Positions 20,856 through 24,305 of a stretch of DNA of 24,305 bases are shown in pieces. The stretch covers positions 1-24,305 of the forward strand of contig JAEYUO010000022.1 of the NCBI GenBank assembly GCA_023432465.1, given 5' to 3'. Numbering within the stretch: position 1 is the first letter of the stretch; every line of letters starts with the position of its first letter. Under the pieces are notes generated by a model. The model saw only the letters and a list, made by a program, of their open reading frames with translations. It searched no databases and was not told where the DNA came from. The position numbers were made by a program, and so were the translations under genes. Source of the stretch: Planctomycetota bacterium (GTDB lineage: Bacteria; Planctomycetota; Phycisphaerae; Phycisphaerales; UBA1924).

Positions 20856-22133
20856 ATGAGCACCACCTCCGCCCCCGGCACCGCCGCACCGGCACACCGA
20901 GCCCGCGAGCTCCACACGCAGTGGCTGCTGGAGATCACGCAGATCCCCACCGTCGCCGGACGCGAAGAGCGCGTGGTCGCGTGGATCCGCGGCTGGGTCG
21001 CCCAGCGGCCCGAACTGGAGCTCATCGAAGACAGCGCGGGAAACCTTGTCGTCCGCCCACGCCTGACGTGGGGCGCGGGCCGCGGCTCGCCGGTGTTCAT
21101 CACGGCGCACCTCGACCATCCCGCGTTCGTGGTGGAACGCGTGATCGGCCCGGGCACCATCGAGATTGCGTTCCGCGGCGGGGTGATGGACCCCTACTTC
21201 GAGCGAGCGCGCGTGCGCCTGCACAGCGCGGCCGGGGCGTTCGGCGCGACAATTACCGGCCCCGGGCAGGGAGGCGCGGGAGGGGGCGCGGCCGGTGCGC
21301 CCCCGGTGTTCAAGACCTACCTGGCGGAGCTCGATTCGCCCGCCCCGGCGAGCATCGGCGACATCGTGACGTGGGAACTGCCCGAAGCACAGATCGACGG
21401 CCTGGGTCTGGTGCACACGCACGCGTGCGACGATCTGGCCGCTCTTGCGGCCGCGCTCTCGGCGTATGACGTACTGCGGGGGATCGTGCAGGCGGGCTCG
21501 CCGACGGATGTGCAGGATGTCCGGCTGCTCTTCACGCGCGCCGAGGAGATCGGCTTCGTCGGGGCGATCGCCGCGTGCAAGCTCGAGACCATGCCCAAGG
21601 GCTCGCGCGTGATCGCACTGGAGAACTCGCGAGCGTTTGCGGACTCTCCCATCGGCGGCGGGCCGATCGTGCGTGTCGGCGACCGCATGAGCATCTTTAC
21701 GCCGCGACTCACCGCCGCCTGCGCGCGCCGCGCCGAGCAGATCGCCAACCGCCCGGCACAGCCAACCGCGACACGCACGCAGCAGGAGATCGAGGCCGCG
21801 GCGGCGATGCGATGGCAGCGCAAGCTCATGGCCGGCGGCGCGTGCGAGGCGACCGTCTTCTGCGCGTATGGCTACGACGCCACATGCCTGTGCCTGCCGC
21901 TGGGCAACTACCACAACATGTCCGATCTCGCGGCGGTGCAGGACGGCAAGTGGGACACGGCCGCCAAGGGCCCGCCGCGGGTCGCACGCGAGTACATCGC
22001 GCTTGCCGACTACAACGGCATGGTCGATCTGCTCGTGGCGATCGGCCAGGACCTGCCCGAGGCCGACCCCGCGCTCGACAAGATCGAGGTGCTGTATGCA
22101 ACGCGGGCGTTTGTTCTGAAGGAAGGGCGCTGA
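20856..22133 (+). CDS. M42-like metallo-aminopeptidase (M20/M28/M42 clan)
   Basis: This 425-residue cytoplasmic protein shows the clan MH metal-site motifs in order: FITAHLDHP (His85, Asp87), ACDDLAAL (bridging Asp192), TRAEEIGFVGA (catalytic Glu230 and ligand Glu231), ALENSRA (Glu256) and the late LPLGNYHNM His. The region between the first and second motifs (FVVERVIGPGTIEIAFRGGVMD...) matches the beta-barrel insert of M42 aminopeptidases, which form large self-compartmentalised shells. A Gly-rich loop (GPGQGGAGGGAAGAPP, residues 135-150) interrupts that insert and is unusual. It probably trims N-terminal residues from short peptides. No signal peptide is present. The ATG at 20856 has no Shine-Dalgarno but a -10-like box 5 nt upstream. 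A 9-bp inverted repeat spans its stop codon. Confidence 0.82.
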   Translation: MSTTSAPGTAAPAHRARELHTQWLLEITQIPTVAGREERVVAWIRGWVAQRPELELIEDSAGNLVVRPRLTWGAGRGSPVFITAHLDHPAFVVERVIGPGTIEIAFRGGVMDPYFERARVRLHSAAGAFGATITGPGQGGAGGGAAGAPPVFKTYLAELDSPAPASIGDIVTWELPEAQIDGLGLVHTHACDDLAALAAALSAYDVLRGIVQAGSPTDVQDVRLLFTRAEEIGFVGAIAACKLETMPKGSRVIALENSRAFADSPIGGGPIVRVGDRMSIFTPRLTAACARRAEQIANRPAQPTATRTQQEIEAAAAMRWQRKLMAGGACEATVFCAYGYDATCLCLPLGNYHNMSDLAAVQDGKWDTAAKGPPRVAREYIALADYNGMVDLLVAIGQDLPEADPALDKIEVLYATRAFVLKEGR

Positions 22134-22148
22134 TCGCCGCGATCAGCG
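22128..22148 (+). other. 9-bp inverted repeat spanning the peptidase stop codon
   Basis: CGCTGATCG (22128-22136) and CGATCAGCG (22140-22148) are perfectly complementary around CCG. No T run follows, so it is either a stability hairpin or a protein site rather than a standard terminator. Confidence 0.5.
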
Positions 22149-22230
22149 ATGCACGCTCGCCGGTACACTGCCCACGGAACACCCGCGCAGAACCACACGG
22201 ATGGACGGTTGTTCGGGCCGCGTGCGCGGT

Positions 22231-22250
22231 GGGGGGTGGGGTGGGAGGGG
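22231..22250 (+). other. Putative G-quadruplex motif in the leader of the DUF6265-like gene
   Basis: The sequence ggggggtggggtgggagggg has four runs of at least three G separated by single-base loops (T, T, A), the most stable type of quadruplex motif. It lies on the coding strand 35 nt before the ATG at 22286 and 22 nt before its Shine-Dalgarno. Confidence 0.7.
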
Positions 22251-22285
22251 TGAGGAAGGGTCCGTCTCGTCCGGAGGCAGATGTC

Positions 22286-22861
22286 ATGCTTGGCCACACG
22301 TTCGCACTCGTCGGAGCGCTCGCCGCGGGGACCGTCATCGCCGCGGCCGCAACCATGCACCAAGACGCTGCACCCGCGCAGCCCGCAGTGGCGGGTCCAA
22401 CAACAGAGGCCCGGCCCGCGGATGCCATGGCGCCGGTCGCGTTCCTTTCCGGCCGGTGGGTGCGTGTCGATGCGGAAGGCGCGACGGAAGAGCACTGGTC
22501 CGCGCCGCGAGGCGGCGCGATGATGGGCATGTTCCGGTGGGATCGGCCGGATGGTTCGCCCGTCATGTTCGAGATCCTCACCATCACCGCGGAAGGCCAG
22601 GATGTCGTGCTGCGCCTGCGGCACTACTCGCCGAAGCTCGTCGCCAAGGAAGACAAGGACAAGCCCATGACGCTCAAGCTCACGGAGCGGGGCGAGCGCA
22701 AGGCGGTGTTTGTCGCGGCGGAGCACGCGTCGATGCTGTCAAAGATCGTGTATCACTGCCCCACCGCGGATGAACTGAACATCAGCGTGCAGTTCGCGCC
22801 CGACGAGAACGGCGAGCAGAACGAGCCGCTGGAGTTTGCGCTCAAGCGCGAGGGGAAGTGA
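22286..22861 (+). CDS. Secreted DUF6265-like protein
   Basis: This 191-residue protein has a hydrophobic N-terminus (MLGHTFALVGALAAGTVIAAAA) compatible with a signal peptide, then a Pro/Ala-rich linker to about residue 48. The domain begins VAFLSGRWVRVDAEGATEEHWS and continues PRGGAMMGMFRWDRPDG, VMFEILTITAEGQDVVLRLRHYSPKL and MTLKLTERGERKAVFVA. The 'FL.GRW......EEHW..P.GG.M.GMFRW' signature is that of DUF6265, a lipocalin-like beta-barrel family of unknown function. The ATG at 22286 has GGAGG (22273-22277) 8 nt upstream. TACACT (22164-22169) is a possible -10 box, which would put the G-quadruplex in the mRNA leader. A 455-nt repeat-rich gap follows. Confidence 0.82.
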   Translation: MLGHTFALVGALAAGTVIAAAATMHQDAAPAQPAVAGPTTEARPADAMAPVAFLSGRWVRVDAEGATEEHWSAPRGGAMMGMFRWDRPDGSPVMFEILTITAEGQDVVLRLRHYSPKLVAKEDKDKPMTLKLTERGERKAVFVAAEHASMLSKIVYHCPTADELNISVQFAPDENGEQNEPLEFALKREGK

Positions 22862-23316
22862 AAGATGTGGCCACGGATCAAGACGGATCGGCGCAAAGCA
22901 CAGAAACACAGAGCCTCGCGCAGAGCCGCGGAGACGCAGAGCAAGTCATGTCGCCATCAGAGCGGAGGAAGTCGAATCAAAGACTTTGACACAGATGCCC
23001 CAGATCATCCCAGATTGACCCAGATGAAAGACGCCGAAATGGGGATGCCAACCGCTTCCTGAAGTCCGTCGAGAAGCACACGCGATCATGGCCTCGCTCC
23101 GCCACGAGCCTTATCCCCAACCCAATCCCCTTCCGATCTGGGTCCATCTGGGCAAATCTGTGGCAGATTCGATCTTTCTCTCTTCTCCCGCTACTTCCTC
23201 TCGCTTCTCTGATCTGCGTTCATTCGCGTTGATCTGCGGCTTCCTTTTCTGAGCCGCGTTGTTCGCGTTGATCTGTGGCCGCTTCTCTGCGTCGCCGCGG
23301 CTCTGCGCGAGGCGCA
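22862..23316. repeat. Non-coding composite repeat in two inverted arms
   Basis: A 28-bp segment at 22914-22941 (starting CCTCGCGCAGAGCCGCGG) recurs in inverted orientation at 23285-23312 with 27 of 28 bases identical. Inside each arm lies an array of CAGAT units about 10 bp apart: 22992-23025 on the plus strand and about 23135-23172 on the minus strand. The right arm also holds three units of about 40 bp beginning TTTTCTG or TTCTCTG at 23205, 23245 and 23283, the first two containing TTCGCGTTGATCTG. The centre (about 23030-23125) looks unique. No coding potential is seen. The right arm ends 4 nt from the gatA stop. Confidence 0.8.
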
Positions 23317-24305
23317 TCATCCCGGCTTCCCAGCGCCTTGCAGTCCGCGCTCCAGCATCCGCGCGATGCGGAGCAGCGTGTCTTCCTGCCACGCGGGACC
23401 GATGAGTTGCATACCGATGGGCAGGCCACCGGCCGGTCCGCCTTCGATCTGCGCCATCCCCGCGGGGAGCGTGATCGCCGGCAACCCCGCGAGGTTCACG
23501 CCGACGGTGTACACATCCTCCAGGTACAGCGCGAGCGGGTCGCCGCTCTTTTCGCCGAGCTTGAACGCCGGGCCCGGAGAGCTGGGCAGCAGCAGCGCGT
23601 GGCAGCCGAGCGGTGTGGCATCAAACGCCGCCTCAAAGTCCTGCCGGATCAGCCGGCGCGCCTTGACCGCGGTGTTGTAGTACGCGTCGTAGTACCCGCT
23701 GCTGAGTGCGTAGGTCCCGAGCATGATCCGCTTCTGCACCTCCGGCCCGAGCCCCTCGGTGCGCGAGGTGCAGTACAGCTCCAGCAGGCCGTCATCCTTC
23801 CCCAGCTCTGCGCGGCGGCCGTATCGCACACCATCGAACCGCGCGAGGTTGCTCGACGCTTCGGCGGTGGCGATGAGGTAGTACGCCGCGATCCCATGAC
23901 CCGCATGCGGCAGATCGATGTCGATGATCTCCGCCCCCTCATACTTGAGCGCCGCGATCGATCGCTCCAGCGCTGCCGCGACCGCGGGATGGTTCGATGC
24001 CGACCGCGCAAAGCTCGGTACGCCGATGACCAGACGACTCACCGGCACTTCGAGTTCAGCCAGCAGGTCGGGCACCGCCCGCGTCGTGCTCGTCGCATCG
24101 TTCACATCCTCGCCGGACATGATCTGCGTGAGCATCGCGGCATCCGCCACGCTCCGCGTCATCGGTCCGATCTGATCGAGGCTCGACGCATAGGCCACAA
24201 GGCCGTACCGCGAGATGCGGCCGTACGTCGGCTTGAAGCCGACGAGCCCACAGAAGCCCGCGGGCTGACGGATCGAGCCGCCCGTATCCGACCCGAGCGC
24301 CGCTG
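23317..24305 (-). CDS. gatA: Aspartyl/glutamyl-tRNA amidotransferase subunit A (5' end outside the window)
   Basis: The minus-strand frame is open from the right edge to a TGA at 23319-23317, giving about 329 residues of the C-terminal two thirds. The visible start reads LGSDTGGSIRQPAGFCGLVG, the amidase-signature segment with the nucleophilic Ser in GGSIR. Then come FKPTYGRISRYGLVAYASSLDQIGP and DAAMLTQIMSGEDVNDATS, both diagnostic of GatA. SSGYYDAYY..A...R.LI..DF and NLAGLPAITLPAG complete the family pattern. GatA releases ammonia from glutamine for GatB, which amidates Glu-tRNA(Gln) or Asp-tRNA(Asn). The C-terminus is normal. No gatC or gatB is visible here; they may lie elsewhere. Confidence 0.94.
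   Translation of the reverse strand, partial: AALGSDTGGSIRQPAGFCGLVGFKPTYGRISRYGLVAYASSLDQIGPMTRSVADAAMLTQIMSGEDVNDATSTTRAVPDLLAELEVPVSRLVIGVPSFARSASNHPAVAAALERSIAALKYEGAEIIDIDLPHAGHGIAAYYLIATAEASSNLARFDGVRYGRRAELGKDDGLLELYCTSRTEGLGPEVQKRIMLGTYALSSGYYDAYYNTAVKARRLIRQDFEAAFDATPLGCHALLLPSSPGPAFKLGEKSGDPLALYLEDVYTVGVNLAGLPAITLPAGMAQIEGGPAGGLPIGMQLIGPAWQEDTLLRIARMLERGLQGAGKPG

Noticed and set aside
22862..23316. Small open frames in the repeat-rich gap before gatA
   Set aside because: Their products are low-complexity translations of the CAGAT and 28-bp repeats, and none has a plausible start signal.

Overview
This is a GC-rich window of ordinary chromosomal type, most likely from a planctomycete of the Phycisphaerae/Phycisphaerales. 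The placement is an inference. It rests on secreted proteins that end in paired EF-hand-like units of the type CPCDWNxDG...D..FL..WF...DFN.DG...D..F..CWF, on Cys-rich GACC repeats, on a PEP-CTERM-like tail with VPAPS, and on CAGAT-type intergenic repeats. No mobile element, rRNA, tRNA or CRISPR array was recognised.

Layout. Positions 1-3263 (+) hold an exopolysaccharide-type operon: the end of a probable sugar-nucleotide epimerase with a histone-like basic tail, a GT4 glycosyltransferase, a sugar formyltransferase and an XrtA/PEP-CTERM-type polysaccharide deacetylase. Positions 3267-3927 (-) hold a Phd/YefM-ParE/RelE toxin-antitoxin pair with a perfect 20-bp operator palindrome lying over its -10 box. 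Positions 3955-5592 (-) encode a CPBP membrane protease. Positions 5664-6960 (+) hold rplM-rpsI with a clear promoter, a structured leader and an intrinsic terminator. Positions 7044-8676 (+) hold a SUMF1-fold secreted protein, whose 5' end contains a REP-like palindromic repeat, and a small conserved-looking protein. Positions 8782-11589 (-) hold rpiB, overlapped by a fusion of a degenerate Sua5/YrdC domain with a YwlE-like arginine phosphatase, and a one-TM protein of unknown function. Position 11739 (+) starts a WbpA-type UDP-HexNAc dehydrogenase.

Positions 13169-20745 form the most distinctive block: four consecutive secreted proteins with the same type of C-terminal EF-hand-pair tag. They are a 12-repeat Cys-rich protein, a beta-rich protein with no recognised domain, a kexin-like S8 protease with a P domain whose catalytic Asp is replaced by Glu, and a P-domain protein carrying one GACC repeat. 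The block looks like a cell-surface or secretion module. Positions 20856-22861 (+) hold an M42-like aminopeptidase and a DUF6265-type lipocalin-like protein with a G-quadruplex motif in its leader. Positions 22862-23316 are non-coding and hold a composite repeat in two inverted arms. gatA (-) runs off the right edge.

Putative regulation: several genes carry a -10-like TAnnnT or GATACT box only 5-6 nt before the start codon (fusion gene at 10454, small gene at 8371, peptidase at 20856). This suggests that leaderless transcripts are common here, alongside Shine-Dalgarno starts.
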